Source: Impatiens glandulifera | Taxonomy: Eukaryota; Streptophyta; Magnoliopsida; Ericales; Balsaminaceae | NCBI RefSeq assembly: GCF_907164915.1 | Contig: NC_061869.1 | Location: 25,432,312 to 25,496,311 of the forward strand | Length of the DNA: 64,000 bases | Direction of reading: 5' to 3' | Part shown: in pieces, positions 32,531 to 44,395 of the stretch | Layout of the letters: the number at the start of each line of letters is the position of its first letter | Numbering within the stretch: the first letter of the stretch is position 1 | The notes under the pieces: model-generated | Told to the model about the DNA's origin: nothing | Databases searched by the model: none | What the model saw: the letters and a program-made list of their open reading frames with translations, nothing else | Translations under genes and position numbers: made by a program

Positions 32531-34458
32531 TTAACTCTTTCGGTCAGCCTCTTCAACCGGAGTAAAGTACATTGCAACATTTCTCTCGGTTTCTTCTTCC
32601 ATCCTATTGATATCAGCTTGAAGTCTCTCTTCAATCGATTTCAGTGTTTCCATCACATTCTTATATACCCCGGTTATTCCACCCTTAGCCATATGATTTT
32701 GATGGGTGATTTCTATTGTCGACGTTAATATATTCAGTTTTGCGTTGGCTTCGACCAACCTTGCCCTTGACATGGCTATCGGTACGGATGATGTCTTGGC
32801 AAGCTCAATCACCTTTTTCTCCAAGTTTAACAAAGTTGACCACCTGTCGGTTTCAGAATAATTAGGGAGCATATAGTATTTCAGTCCTTAATCTCGACCA
32901 TTCATAGAAGGAGTTTGATAAATCATGAGCTTCGTCCGCAACCATCTTGACGACACCATCCAAAATTTCATCGGCCCCATCATCGGCCATTTGAGAGTCG
33001 GAATCTCAGAGTCTGGAATGGTTGTATTATTAACCGCCTCCTCATGAGTTGGATTTTGATCAAGTCCAGTTGAAATATTTTCTTCACCAACTGGACTGGT
33101 TGGACCTCCACCGGTGTGGGAACTCTCATTCACCATAGATTGTTCACCTAACACTTCTTCTTCATTTCTTTCAGCCGTCTCATCGGCTTGTTCAACATTT
33201 ATTTCAGCTGTCTCATAGGCTTGTTCAGTATTATCTGCCCGGTCAGTTTCAGCGGTCTGACTAGTCTCAACACGATTAATTGTCACATCGGTTTCAACCA
33301 ACCGATTGACATCCTCTACAATGTTATCAATTATATCCGACGTTCTCTATTAGTCCTCTAAAGTCGCAGCCCCAACAGGTTGAATATCGGAGTTTCTAGG
33401 TACAAAGGTAGTAGCTGGAGTAGGGGTACTTACCTCAAGAATGGGAGTTTCTTTAGATTTGGATCGGCCGGTTACGCTGTCCGACGATTCAACACGAGTA
33501 GGATTTTCCGGATTTTGAACAGGTTCGACTTGAATCTGAACATCAACCGGATTGGGGATAGGTGTACCTTCGTGGTTAACCGGTTTGGGAGATATAATAG
33601 TATGTGTTTTATCGTTGTTGGTTGCCTCACTAGACGTTTTCTCAGCGTCCGTCTTCTTTCCTTTCATAGTCGTTTCCTTGGTTTCTTTCACCTTTGGTTT
33701 CTTAGCCTTCAGTTCTTTCTCTTTCGGCTGCTTTTCTCTTGGCGCTTTAGCCTTTTCGGCTCGAACCAAGATTTTCCCAATATTCACAGATTTTAAAATC
33801 TTGTTCTTAGGAAGAGAAGTACCTAGAGTGGTTGGAATTTGAAGATGGAGCAGGATCTTGTCGATTTGCGCATACCCGAAGGATCGGTCATTCTTCCCAG
33901 CCACCATTTCACACAAAAATTCAAATAGGGCACCGACCTAGTTTATTTTGTCACCGCGGATGATTCTGACCATCATCTCGAATTTAGACCGGGTAATGTT
34001 GTCGAAGTTGTCTCCTTTGCCCTAAAGGGATTTGGAGACAATGTCAAGTAGCAACCGATATTAGAACTTCAATGCACTTTTCCTTTCGGTGAACTCCACC
34101 TGTTCATCCGAGTTGGAGATCTTCTTCTGAATATCCAAAGAATCTTCTTCTGATAAGTCAGTTAGAAAGTCCCGCCCATCTGTTGGAAGACTAAGGGCCT
34201 TTGCAAAAACCTCCTCCGTTATCTGAAATTTCTGACTTCCCACCATTGCATGGATAAATTTCTTCTTGAGTTTAGCATTCTCGAAGAACACCTTAACCTC
34301 CTCCTGATGCAAGACGAATGGGCCTCCAAGGAAGAACTCCAGCCCTGAGTTCTTTACCGATTCCATCAACCTTTTAACTTCCTCCGTTCCATTCTTTACC
34401 GATTCCTAAACCTTTTAACCTGAATGATATGAACAAAAAGTGCACTATCACGTCCCAT
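32531..34458 (-). pseudogene. Element C accessory gene 3 (aORF3)
   Basis: Starts at ATG 34458 (MGRDSALFVHIIQV), the same opening as E3 and the mutated start of A3. A small tandem duplication near 34400 shifts the frame. The shared domain follows (KNSGLEFFLGGPFVLHQEEV, LSLPTDGRDFL). A Lys/Glu linker (KEKELKAKKPKVKETKE), an acidic Glu/Thr-rich region with repeats of ETAEINVEQADETAE type and a coiled-coil tail (ESIEERLQADINRMEEETER reading) follow. Stops lie near 34062, 34022, 33350 and 32888. It is shorter than F3. No membrane segment. Confidence 0.72.
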
Positions 34459-34562
34459 GGTAGAAATTTGAAAGAACTTAGAAGACTTGAGAGATAAAGT
34501 GTAATAACAAAAGAGATTTCTAAAGAGATAAAGCGTTGTGAATAAAATAATGTGTAAGATCT

Positions 34563-34571
34563 CTTTATATA
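34563..34571 (-). promoter_or_regulatory. TATA box of element C aORF3
   Basis: Sense gtatataaagagatc about 105 bp upstream of ATG 34458. Confidence 0.6.
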
Positions 34572-34872
34572 CATCGTAAATGTGGCAGTTATGTCACCGA
34601 ACCGTCACATCCTCTCAGCAAAAAGGCGCCAACTTTCTCTCCAAAAGTTACTGCGGTAACTTTTTGGCGGTAAAACCCATCGGTAAATGCTGGTGGTAAA
34701 CAATGGACGGTAAAGTTATTTGGCTGTATTTTAGTGGTAAATTGAAATTGAACCAAATTAAACTAAACCGAATTAAAAAATGAACCGAGATATGATAAAC
34801 CGAAAAATGATGCACATTCATTTAAGTTCAGAGATTTATTTTAAGAATGTAAAAATAGTCCGGTTAGATATA

Positions 34873-34904
34873 ACAACCGGTCGTACATCAAGATGATCGG
34901 CTGT
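34873..34904 (-). other. Conserved hairpin after aORF2 (element C)
   Basis: Arms acaaccggtc and gatcggctgt pair with one G-U and one mismatch around gtacatcaagat. The loop resembles the gtacagcaaaat of elements A, E and F. Confidence 0.55.
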
Positions 34905-34939
34905 AAATTAAAACTTGCTAAATTAAAGTCTTAAGGCCT

Positions 34940-35594
34940 AGATTGTATTCTCTAGATCCATCTTTCCACCGATTCTTCGGTCAGGATGTTGGTCGGACTG
35001 ACCGAGGTTCTCGGTCCAAGGTCTTGAATGATAGAACGAAGATACCGACTGATCTGAGGCGCATAGCCGATCCTTCTTCTAGAGGATTGGATTAACATCT
35101 TCAAGTTGTTGAAGATAAGCGAAGCCCAGTTGATGGGCGTGTTGCAGACTATTGCAGTCATTATTTCATAAACCCGCCGAGTGTAGAACTGATTCGTCAC
35201 ATGTCTCAAGATGGATCGTTGAATGATGTTGTGGAAGATTTCAAAATAAGGGGCAAGGTCGGATTTAAAACTGAGACAGTTTACCAGATTGGACGTGTTG
35301 GAGAATATGTATAAAAACTCCTCATGGACAGTTATGAAAGGAGAAGGAAAATCCGAAACCCTTCGGATGGCAAGTCGAAGAATTCAGCAAATGATTCTTT
35401 AGAGATCAGGAAGAGTATGTGTTGCATAAAAACGATAATTCTTCCATTATTCATTACAGAGACTTGATCGATGAATTCAGTTACTTCCGAATACAGAATG
35501 GAATCGGATCCTTCCAAGAACTTCCGCAGACTGGAGTTGACAGGAACTTCCAGATCGAAATCAATGATTAGGGATGATCGAAGGTTTAGGTTCA
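34940..35594 (-). pseudogene. Element C accessory gene 2 (aORF2)
   Basis: ATG 35594 opens MNLNLRSSLIIDFDLE, then LRKFLEGSDSILYSEVTEF and FAEFFDLPSEGF. A frameshift near 35340 moves it to the frame holding HVTNQFYTRRVYEIMTAIVC, NTPINWASLIFNNLKMLI, GYAPQISRYL and ILTEESVERW. Roughly 215 codons. The residue order matches A2 and F2. Confidence 0.75.
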
Positions 35595-35673
35595 TCTTTA
35601 TAGTTTTGAGAGAAAAAAATTTTAGCCTAGAGAGAGAGACCAAAGATGTTGTGATTTTTGTTTGTGATGAAGG

Positions 35674-35686
35674 GTTATTTAAATAG
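35674..35686 (-). promoter_or_regulatory. TATA-like box of element C aORF2
   Basis: Sense cctatttaaataaccc, about 80 bp upstream of ATG 35594. Confidence 0.5.
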
Positions 35687-36029
35687 GGGAATGGTTTTAA
35701 AAGCATTTAATATCTTCATTTATTGAAAGGATTTATCAGTTATGAAATATCTTGTCAATATTCCCAAAGTGAATGTTTTTTTTGAAAATTGGACAAAATG
35801 TTCCTTTTTCAGAGATGTATCTTAGGAAAGTGTAACGTGGGATGACCTACATTGACCGGTCAAGATTCTTTAAAAACATTTAAGTGTAGGCTTTGTTTTA
35901 AAAACGACTTTTGTTTTTGAAATGTTCGGTTTAAACTTGAGAAGAGGTAGCTTCTCCCTGAGTGTATGCCCGGTTAGAAATTAATCATTTAATAATTAAA
36001 ACGAATTTTTAAGAACGGATTTCATTAAA

Positions 36030-36071
36030 ACCGATAACCTACATAACTGAAAACCCATCAAAATTATCGGT
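36030..36071 (-). other. Inverted repeat after aORF1 (element C)
   Basis: Perfect 8-bp arms accgataa (36030-36037) and ttatcggt (36064-36071) with a 26-nt loop, located downstream of aORF1 like the other accessory-gene hairpins. Confidence 0.45.
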
Positions 36072-36194
36072 ATGGATTTGAGATACACATTTTAAAGCAG
36101 ATGGATCCTATAACTAATAGTGGGATTGACCAATAGCTAGGGTTTTTCTGACTTTTGCTTTGTCCAACTGGTGAATGTATGATTGGATCCTTTC

Positions 36195-36393
36195 CTATGT
36201 AAGTAGATGGTTTAGGTAGAGGGTGGCACTTGGGATGAGATATACGTTAATATCAAAGAACATACCGCATTGGTGGGGAGCATATCCGGTTTGTACTTTG
36301 TTGGAGATGATCATCTCCTTCAGGTTATTGAATATGATCCGGGACCAATTCACCGAAGTACCTTTGGTGATGGCAACCATCATTTCGAACACA
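36195..36393 (-). pseudogene. Element C accessory gene 1 (aORF1), 3' fragment
   Basis: Only the end of the shared domain remains: FEMMVAITKGTSVNWSRIIF, NNLKEMIISNKVQTGYAP. The 5' part is replaced by element D integrase at about 36393. Confidence 0.75.
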
Positions 36394-38529
36394 CAAAATC
36401 GTTCAATAATTAACAAACGCTTTAACAAAACACCTTATGAACTGTTTTATGGAAAAATTCCCAAAGTTTCTTACTTTCGAGTATTCAGGTGTAATTGTTT
36501 CATTCATAACAATAGGAAAGAATATTTGACAGATTTTGATACTAAAGTAGATGCTGGAATCATGTTAGGTTACTCCTCAGTCCGTAAGGCCTTTAGAGTA
36601 TACAATAATCGAACACAAACTATTGAAGAATCCTTTCATGTTGTTTGTGATGAATCTGTTGAAAACAATTCTATTGATCCCATCGAACTTGCTAACAAAA
36701 TAGAAGCAACAAGTTATGAATCTAATAGTGAAGATGAAGCTCCTGTCCAAAGGACTTATTCGTCTAATCTAGTAGTTGATCCGGTTGAGAATCAACTAGA
36801 CGTCCAAACTTCAGTTCAACATGTTGTTGACAGTTCGGACATCGTGGAGCCATCCAATCCGACGTCCAATCCTTTTGGATCAAACTTCATATGGAACAGA
36901 AATCATCCACAAGAATTTATAATTGGCAATCCTAACTCTTCTCGTAGGACAAGACGTCAATAATTGGATGAAATGGCTAACTCCGCTTTTGTTTCTCAAA
37001 TTGAGCCTAAGAAAATTGGTGAAGATGTGCTTGATTCAAATTGGATCAATGCCATGCAAGACGAGTTAAACCAATTTGTGAGAAATAAAGTGTGACATCT
37101 AACTCCATGACCGACTGATCAATTAGTTATTGAAACAAGATGGGTTTTTCGAAACAAGCTCAGTGAAGATGGCTTTGTTGTGAGAAACAAAGCCCAGTTG
37201 GTTGCTCAAGGTTATAGACAGGAGGAAGGAATTGACTTTGAAGAGTCATTTGCACATGTGGCTAGACTTGAGGCAATTAGAATCTTCATAGCTTATACAT
37301 CTTTTAAGAATATTAATGTTTTTCAAATGGATGTGAAAAGTGCATTTTTAAATGGTACTTTAAATGAAGATATTTATGTTGAACAACCTCCTAGTTTTCT
37401 AGATCATTCTTTACCAAATCATGTTTTTAAACTTGATAAAGCTTTATATGGTTTGAAACAAGCTCCAAAATCTTGGTATGATATTTTGACTAAATTTCTA
37501 TTTGATCATGATTTCATTATTGGCTCAGTTGACAAAACAATGTTTACATTTGTTAAAGACTCTCATATTCTGCTTGTTCAAGTCTATGTTGATGATATTA
37601 TTTTTGGATCAACTAACCCCAAATTATATGACAAATTTGCCAAGCTGATGTAGGACATATTCGAGATTAGTATGATGGGAGAATTAACCTTCTTCCTCGG
37701 TTATCAAGTTCGTCAACTTGAAACAGGAACCCTCATCAACCAAGTCAAATACACCAATGAGTTGTTAAAGAAATTTGGAATCGAGAGTTGCTCGTCTGAA
37801 GCCATTCCAATGAGCTCTTCCTGAAATTTAGAGAAAGATGAATATGGACAAAGCGTTGACATCACTGTCTATAGAGGACTTATAGGCTCTTTGTTCTATC
37901 TTACTGCTAGCCGGCCCGACATCCAGTTTGTTGTCGGCGTCTGTGGAAGATTACAAGTTAATCCTAAACTATCTCACTTTATTGCTGCTAAGCGTATTTT
38001 AAAATATTTAAATGGGATTCAAAATGTGGAACTATGGTATCCAAAGGATTCTAGATTCAATCTAAATAGTTTTCCAGATGCAAATTATACAGGTTGTAAG
38101 ATTAATCGAAAAAGCACCAGTGTAACGTACTAGTTTCTTGGTGATTGTTTGATCTCTTGTTTCAAAAAGAAGCAGACGTAAATTGTCACTTCTTCAGTTG
38201 AAGCCAAATATCTTGCAGCAGGAAGTTGTTATTCTCAGCTTTTGTGGATTCAACAACAATTGAGGGACTATGGAATTGAAGCAGAAGAATCTCCGATTTA
38301 CTACAACAACATAAGTTCAATTGCAATCACATACAATCCAGTTCTGCATTCTCGGACAAAGCATATAGAAATTAGACATCATTTCATCCGACAGCATACC
38401 AGTTAGAAGCATATTCGCCTTGAATATGTCCCTACAAATCAATAAGTGGAAGATGTGTTCACGAAGCCATTATACGAGACTAAGTTTTCTCACTTTAGAA
38501 ATATTATAAGACTTGTTGATCTTGACTGA
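36393..38529 (+). pseudogene. Element D integrase end, RT and RNase H
   Basis: Starts within integrase at [20 protein letters not shown], then MLGYSSV, the linker with NRNHPQEFIIGNP, RT ([31 protein letters not shown] intact), SMMGELTFFLGYQ, and RNase H (SRPDIQFVVGVCGRLQVNP, RTKHIEIRHHFIRQH). In-frame stops near 36961, 37094, 37110, 37651, 37822, 38131 and later. Ends with a stop at 38527-38529. All of RT shows one frame, so decay is by point mutation. Confidence 0.9.
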
Positions 38530-38639
38530 TTTATTTGAACTGATCATGCATAAAATTGAGGGGAACATATTGTTTAAGTATAACTGGACAGACTTATGTA
38601 GACGGAGGTCTCAATTTGTCAAATGGATCAATACTCTAA

Positions 38640-38960
38640 AGAATGTACCTACTTAGACGTATATTTTCATAAGCAATCTGTGCTTCCAGATTGGATAAAT
38701 ATCTTGGTTTAAAACTTACGCAGTTAGACGTCGAAGTCTAATAGATGTTTAGACGTTTATAAGACTAGCGTAGTTAGACGTGGTCTAACGCGTGGTGTTT
38801 ATGCATAATTAGACGTCTAAAGTCTAATAGATTTTTGTATGTATGTAAGACAAGCGTGATTAGACATCGGCGTCTAATAGACGGCTATCCAACTTAGATG
38901 CATCGAATGTGGACAATAAGTTAAAAGTCTAACTACGTACATCATTAGACCTTTCATCTC
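38640..38960 (+). repeat. Spacer array of TTAGACG motifs, element D
   Basis: Between RNase H and the accessory gene: cagttagacgtcgaagtcta, agttagacgtggtctaac, attagacgtctaaagtctaa and others, the same motif as the LTR array. Confidence 0.72.
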
Positions 38961-39246
38961 TAGGAGAGTGGGACAATTGTCCACTACTACATTATCTGTC
39001 TATGTACTATTCCCGCCAAAAATTGAACAATTATCTCTTCAATAACTTGAAGACATGTGTCTCTCAAAGTTAATAGAATGACTAAAATCTCTGATGTCCC
39101 TTCACTGCACGTATTGCATTAATGATAGACTTTGATGATTATATCTTTAAATGTTACTTATATTAAATGATGCGTCTCTTGGAATAGGTTTCTAAGTTTC
39201 TGAAGATTCATATACTCATTGTCATTAATATTCATACATCAATCTT

Positions 39247-39256
39247 CTCTATAAAA
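39247..39256 (+). promoter_or_regulatory. TATA box of element D accessory gene
   Basis: ctctataaaagaacgg about 110 bp upstream of ATG 39367, followed by a CT-rich leader (tctctcttcgcattctcttt). Confidence 0.65.
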
Positions 39257-39366
39257 GAACGGTCATATTCAAAGGGACTGAATATCTCTCTTCGCATTCT
39301 CTTTCTAAGAAAACCTCTTGTGTCTCTTAATATTAAAAATCTCTAGTTCTCAATCAACGCTTCAAA

Positions 39367-40049
39367 ATGGGTTATCTTGCGCCATCTACTCTTTCATAGA
39401 CTTTGATTTTGTGTCCACCGTGATCATTCCTGAAATGGTCCCCATGTTCGATTCTCTCAAAGCTTCGGGCCTTGAAATATTTCTCAGGGCTCCTGTTGTT
39501 ATTCACGAACCGGAGGTCTGTGAATTCTTTAAGAATGGAGGTATATACCACAACAGGCTTGTCATAGCAAAACTTTTTGATGATATTTCATGCTTCACTA
39601 AAGAATCCTTCACTCGTTTCTTCAATCTCCTAACAGAGGGGTTGTTGGAGTTCCCTACATCTTCCGATGAAGTCTTATTTGAGATGAGGCTTGTCTTCTC
39701 TGACACAACTCGTGATGGGATTCTCGTTCCTGTTGAAACTCACGTACTGAAGTCCGCTCTGAAAGCTGAGTTTTCCCTGCTCAACGATATCATTTCCAAG
39801 TCCCTCTTAACCAAGGGATTTTCTAACTCATACTAGAAGATGGTCTTCGAGATAATGATTTCTATCACAAAGGGGACATCAATCAATTGGTCTAAAATCA
39901 TCTTCAAAACCTTGGTGGAAATGATTTCTCCTGAAAGGAGGTCTCCTGGGTATGCTGCACAACTCACTATGTTGTTTCCTACTCTTCTTTCAAGTGTTGG
40001 GGGATATGGGGTCCTCAACAAATCCTTTAGAGTCTTGAACAATCAATGA
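39367..40049 (+). pseudogene. Element D accessory gene (single aORF)
   Basis: ATG 39367 (MGYLAPSTLS) followed by a 1-bp indel near 39400 into the domain frame: DFDFVSTVI, DSLKASGLEIFLRAPVVIHE, CEFFKNGGIYHNRL, FFNLLTEGLLEFP, FSLLNDIISKSLLTKG. After a TAG at 39834-39836 the same frame gives FEIMISITKGTSINWSKIIF and GYAAQLTMLFPTLLSS to 40049. It corresponds to the element B accessory gene. Unknown function. Confidence 0.78.
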
Positions 40050-40383
40050 GCTCTTCACCACGATTTCCGGGTAAGAAGAATTATGCTCAAGAAGATAAAT
40101 CGGGAGATCTTTTTGGATGAAAGAGATCAGTAAGAATCTATCGCTCCCGTTGATGTTAAAAATGGGGAAAGTAAAAGAAGTGGCCTTAGGCCCAGGGGAA
40201 CTAAGGGTAGAAGGGGATAAGAAAATACCCAATATTTTTGTTTTTGGGAAATTTTCGTTTATGTTATTCATATCCTCCAAATATTTTGAAAGTATGAATA
40301 TATGATCGTTTGTTCATTATTGCTTTGTTGTTTATCGATTGTGTCTATTTGTTTTAATCTTTTAACTATGTTTTAACATCATC

Positions 40384-40397
40384 AAATAGGGGGAAAT
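40384..40397 (+). promoter_or_regulatory. Element D polypurine tract
   Basis: aaatagggggaaat directly before the LTR start tgttggatc. Confidence 0.85.
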
Positions 40398-42061
40398 TGT
40401 TGGATCAATTTTTTTTGATAATTAATAGAATAAGCGTATTCTATGCCATCTTTATTTTAATGATATATGATTAAAACGTAGTTAAGAATGAAGTTAAGTT
40501 CTCTAATTGTTTCTGTGTAGGTGCATCAGACTATGCTAACTTAGACTTTGTCTAAATAGACTAAATAGACGTGTTGTGAAGTTAGAAATTGAAGTCTAAC
40601 AGATACGTAGTTAGACGTTGAAGTCTAACTCCATTAAACGTGGTAGTCTAATGGGAAACGTAGTTAGACGTTTGCATCTAACTCCTTCAGACAAGTCTGA
40701 AGTGATACGCATTTAGATGTTGAAGTCTAACATATATGTAGTTAGACGTTGGCGTCTAACTTCTTCAGACAAGTCTGAAGTGATACGTAGTTAGACATTG
40801 CAGTCTAATAGATACGTAGTTAGACGTTGCAGTCTAATAGATACGTAGTTAAACATTGACGTCTAACTCCTTCAGACAAGTCTGAAGTGATACGTAGTTA
40901 GACGTTGAAGTGTAACACATATGTAATTAGACGTTGAAGTCTAACTCCATTAGACGTGGTAGTCTAATGGGAAACGTAGTTAGACATTGGCGTCTAACTC
41001 CTTCAGACAAGTCTAAAGTGATACGTAGTTAGACATTGAAGTATAACAGATACGTAGGTAGAAGTTGAAGTCTAACTCTATTAGACGTGGTAGTCTAATG
41101 GGATACGAAGTTAGACGTTGACGTCTAACTCCTTCAGACAAGTATGAAGAGATCCGTAGTTAGACGTTGCAGTCTAACTCTATTAGACATTGTAGTCTAA
41201 TGGAACGTGCAATTAGACGTCGACGTCTAACTCCCTTAGACTTGGCAGTCTAATGGAGCACGTCTAATTCCTCACTACAGCAGCCGTCTGAAGTTAGCAT
41301 ACGTCTACCCACAATCAACTAGTTTTCTTCTACTCTACTCTACTTACTCATGTGCAGTCTGACAAGTCAGCTAATTGTATCCAATGAACGAACGCCATGT
41401 ACGCAAATGTCCTTCCAATGGTTTATCTAGTACAAGAAAATATCAAAGAGGATATTCAGCGCACTACCTGTTCGGTACAGCCAAGATCCATTTGCTTAGA
41501 GTCTATTGTACTCTTGTACTATGTGCAGCCTTACAATGGACGCTTGCCACGTGTCCATGAAGAAGATTCGACCGTTGGTTTCCTTCTATTACATGTAGAT
41601 GCTCAAGGACAACGGACGAATCTCTCGATCAACCGATTACCAATTTTACAAGCTTACTCTTGCACTTACGATTTCTTACATCATTCAAGATCAAGAGAGA
41701 AAGAATCAAACTACTGTCTATCTGTGAGAATATTGTTGATAATATTATAAGTTGAACAGAGGTTGTTCTGTTCAACAGAGTGTTAGCTAGTTCAGTAAGC
41801 TATATTTGATTCACAAATTTTAGTGAAATCCTTCCGGTTGTGGAAGAATGGGTGACGTATGAGGGTTTTGTCGAACATCCATAAAAACTCCCCGTGTTCT
41901 TTACTTTCTGTCATTCATCTTTCATTGGTTCAAAGCTTAAAATACGACGAACATGTCCGCACTTGAAATCGTTTCAAGAGTTCGAAGGATTTGTGAAAAA
42001 TAGAAACAAATTTTAACTTCTAACAGAGTTAAAATCGAATCGTTTGTCATAAGTTGTTACA
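40398..42061 (+). repeat. Element D 3' LTR with TTAGACG palindrome array
   Basis: Starts tgttggatcaattttt. The stretch 40545-41280 is an array of units such as gttagacgttgaagtctaac, tccttcagacaagtctgaag and tgatacgtag. The U5-side region with ttctgtcattc.. and ..cttgaaatcgtttcaag.. matches the B LTR. End uncertain by tens of bases. Confidence 0.82.
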
Positions 42062-42233
42062 TGATGAATTATTTCCCACTAACCCGACACATTTGGAAAC
42101 AATATCATATATTGAAAATTATTCCTGATTGGGACACATATAATACGTAAATACAAAATCGAGTATCCAATCATCTTTTGATCTTGCATCACAATCATAT
42201 GACATTATGATTTTACTACCTTCAACTTCAGCT

Positions 42234-43073
42234 AAGGATGACAATGGGTACCCGTATGCCTGATACTCTTGTATACCCAATAGTCGTGTTAGGGTATTTT
42301 AAATCGGGTTCAGGATCGGGGTTGGGTATGGGAGAAGGAAAAATGTACTCAATTGGGTACTAAGTTAGGGATGGAAGTGTGCGAAATCCAAACCCGATAC
42401 CTGACTATATTAATATTAATATATATATTTTTTATTATATTATATTTTGCTAAATATTAATGTGAAATTTCATATCTTCATCATTAACTACTTCATAATA
42501 ATTAACTAATTTATTTTGCTCTTGTCCACACGCCATTCCTACCAACACTTCACACTTACCCACACTTCACTACATCCCACATTTCTTTTTTATTATAAAA
42601 AACTTATTTCTATTTAATCACTCTTTTATTTTTATTTTTTCATCTTCGACTATTAAAAATTTTCTCTCTCTATCATTTCTTCATCTTCATTTCTTAATAT
42701 TATTCAATATTTTCTCTCTATTTTCTTCTTCAATTATAATAATAACAAAGTTGTTATATATTCTTTGACATCTATAATATACTTATATTGGTAAATAAAT
42801 CTTCTAATTTTTTTATATTTTAATATTACTATTTTAAATTTATTTATTCTTTAGTTATTTTTCTTTATGTGTATGTAAATTCATTTTTAGCAAAATATAA
42901 AATTAATATTTTAAATGTGTAATTGGGTACTTGTCGGGGATCGGGTACCCGATGAATCGGGAATGGAGAATAAATATAGATACCTGTCAGGTTTGGGGTT
43001 GGGGTCGGATATTAAAATGAAAATCTAGTACAGGGATGGGTAATTTACTACCCGGATAGCCGTTGTCATCCCT
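42234..43073. mobile_element. hAT-like non-autonomous DNA element
   Basis: About 840 bp bounded by imperfect terminal inverted repeats: aaggatgacaatgggtaccc at the left and the complement of ggatagccgttgtcatccct at the right. The inside is A/T-rich, with subterminal gggtaccc/gggtatgg repeats and no ORF. This terminus (rGGGATGACAATGGGTA) is common in plant non-autonomous elements. A clean 8-bp target duplication is not seen; agct occurs on both sides. Confidence 0.6.
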
Positions 43074-44395
43074 AGCTTTAGTAGTACTAGTTTCGCCAAA
43101 ATTTTCAATTATCTTTTAAGTCAAAATACCATCCTCTTTTTTAATTTTATTTTATAGTTTTCAACACTCAAATTTTATGTGGTCTCCTTTCTTGGAATAA
43201 TGACTCACCTTCATAAATCCACATTCCTCATCTTTCAAAATCAACTAATCAAATTCTTTTAGGAAACATTCAAGACTTGTACAAAATTTGAGAAATTATT
43301 TATTTGAATTTGGATGGTCTCAGAAACAACTGAACTTTTCTCCGACGAGATTATAGTCGTTAGTTGTCATTTGTTTCGTACCGTTTTTAACTTCGTAATC
43401 TTTTAAACTGAATCGATTAAACTTGTTATATTTTTGTTATTGGATATGAGATTTTTAAAATGATTGAAAAAAATTAAAAACAAGAAAAAAAAAACTATAG
43501 CATAAAAAATGGAAGAAAATAAAACTAAGGCAAGTGGTATATTTAATTGGTTAAATATAACATTTTTTTCATTGTGCATATATATATATATATATATTTT
43601 GTTGTTTATATTATTTTTCTGCATCTCTCATGGTTGGTTTGTGTTTTAATAAATTGATTTTTATAATTTTTAATATATATTTACATTTTTCAATATATAA
43701 TAGCTTTAGTATATACATAAATTTAATAAACAGAATATGTTAAGTTACCCATTTTAAATTAACTATAATTTTATTATTTGTAAAAAATAAAAACTATGAA
43801 GTTTTATCACTTAATATGTCCTTATTTTAATACAAAAATCAGTAATATCAGTAATATGTTATTAATTTAATACTTTTTAATTAAAAAATTATCCAGCCTC
43901 ATTCTCAAACAAATTTAGGGAAGTCTTATCAATGTCAATGATGTTTTTTTTTTAGAACTAATAAAATTGAAATACTAATGTTATTCAAAAATAATCAGAA
44001 GTAGAAGAAAAATTTTAGTGAGAGGAGAGCTCTAGAAATTTTCGGCGAGAATTTTCTTACGAAGGAATCTTGATTTTCCCCCAAATACGTGCACATTCTC
44101 ATATTCAATCAAGAATCGTGTTGGAATCAAGATCGTAAGCACCTTTAGCACAATTGGTATGTTCGGCACAATCTGTCATGCGATTTAGTTGATTTAATAG
44201 TCGGTTACGGGAAATGTGGTCGGAGTAAAGATCGTCAGCAAGTCTGGAACGTTCAGCACGATCGGCACAATAAGTACGTCTAACATGTTCGGCACATCGG
44301 GAAAATCGTCTAGGGTTTGAATAAGGTCGTTTCAAGATTGTTGTTTTATCTTTAATCCCTTTTTCTGAAGTCTTATTGGATATGTGTAAAAGGAA
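43074..44395. other. Gene-free A/T-rich stretch with TA microsatellite
   Basis: Strongly A/T-rich DNA with a (ta)n run at about 43578-43600. From about 44020 base composition rises into a possible leader of the LINE-like fragment. No convincing ORF. Confidence 0.5.

Larger units (their letters stand above)
31206..36393 (-). mobile_element. Element C: 3' half of an A-type element
   Basis: Minus-strand remnant holding a 3' LTR and aORF3, aORF2 and part of aORF1 in the same order as A, E and F. Gag and pol are missing. At about 36393 the sequence changes abruptly to the plus-strand integrase of element D. The LTR opens tgaggatcaatatcgcg, a different family from A, though with similar internal landmarks (caaactcttgaatctggttc, acgtcaccccttcttctca). 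No PPT is recognisable, so the LTR/internal boundary is probably deleted near 32300. Confidence 0.8.
36393..42061 (+). mobile_element. Element D: 3' half of a B-type element
   Basis: Plus-strand copia remnant: end of integrase, RT, RNase H, one accessory gene, PPT and 3' LTR. Accessory-gene number, spacer motifs and LTR palindromes match family B. The 5' part is missing at the C/D junction. The right end is set at ttgttaca (42061) by analogy with other LTR ends; without a 5' LTR it cannot be confirmed. Confidence 0.82.

Noticed and set aside
31509..32565. Plus-strand ORFs in the C LTR region
   Set aside because: They follow LTR sequence or are antisense to aORF3; no domain found.
41375..41750. 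Plus-strand ORFs in the D LTR (41375-41560, 41397-41750)
   Set aside because: They lie within the R/U5 part of the LTR, overlap each other in different frames and have no relatives recognised.
44105..44335. Minus-strand ORF rich in Arg and Cys next to the LINE-like fragment
   Set aside because: Low-complexity reading of a repeated gttcggcacaat motif. No relation to a known family and the opposite strand to the fragment.
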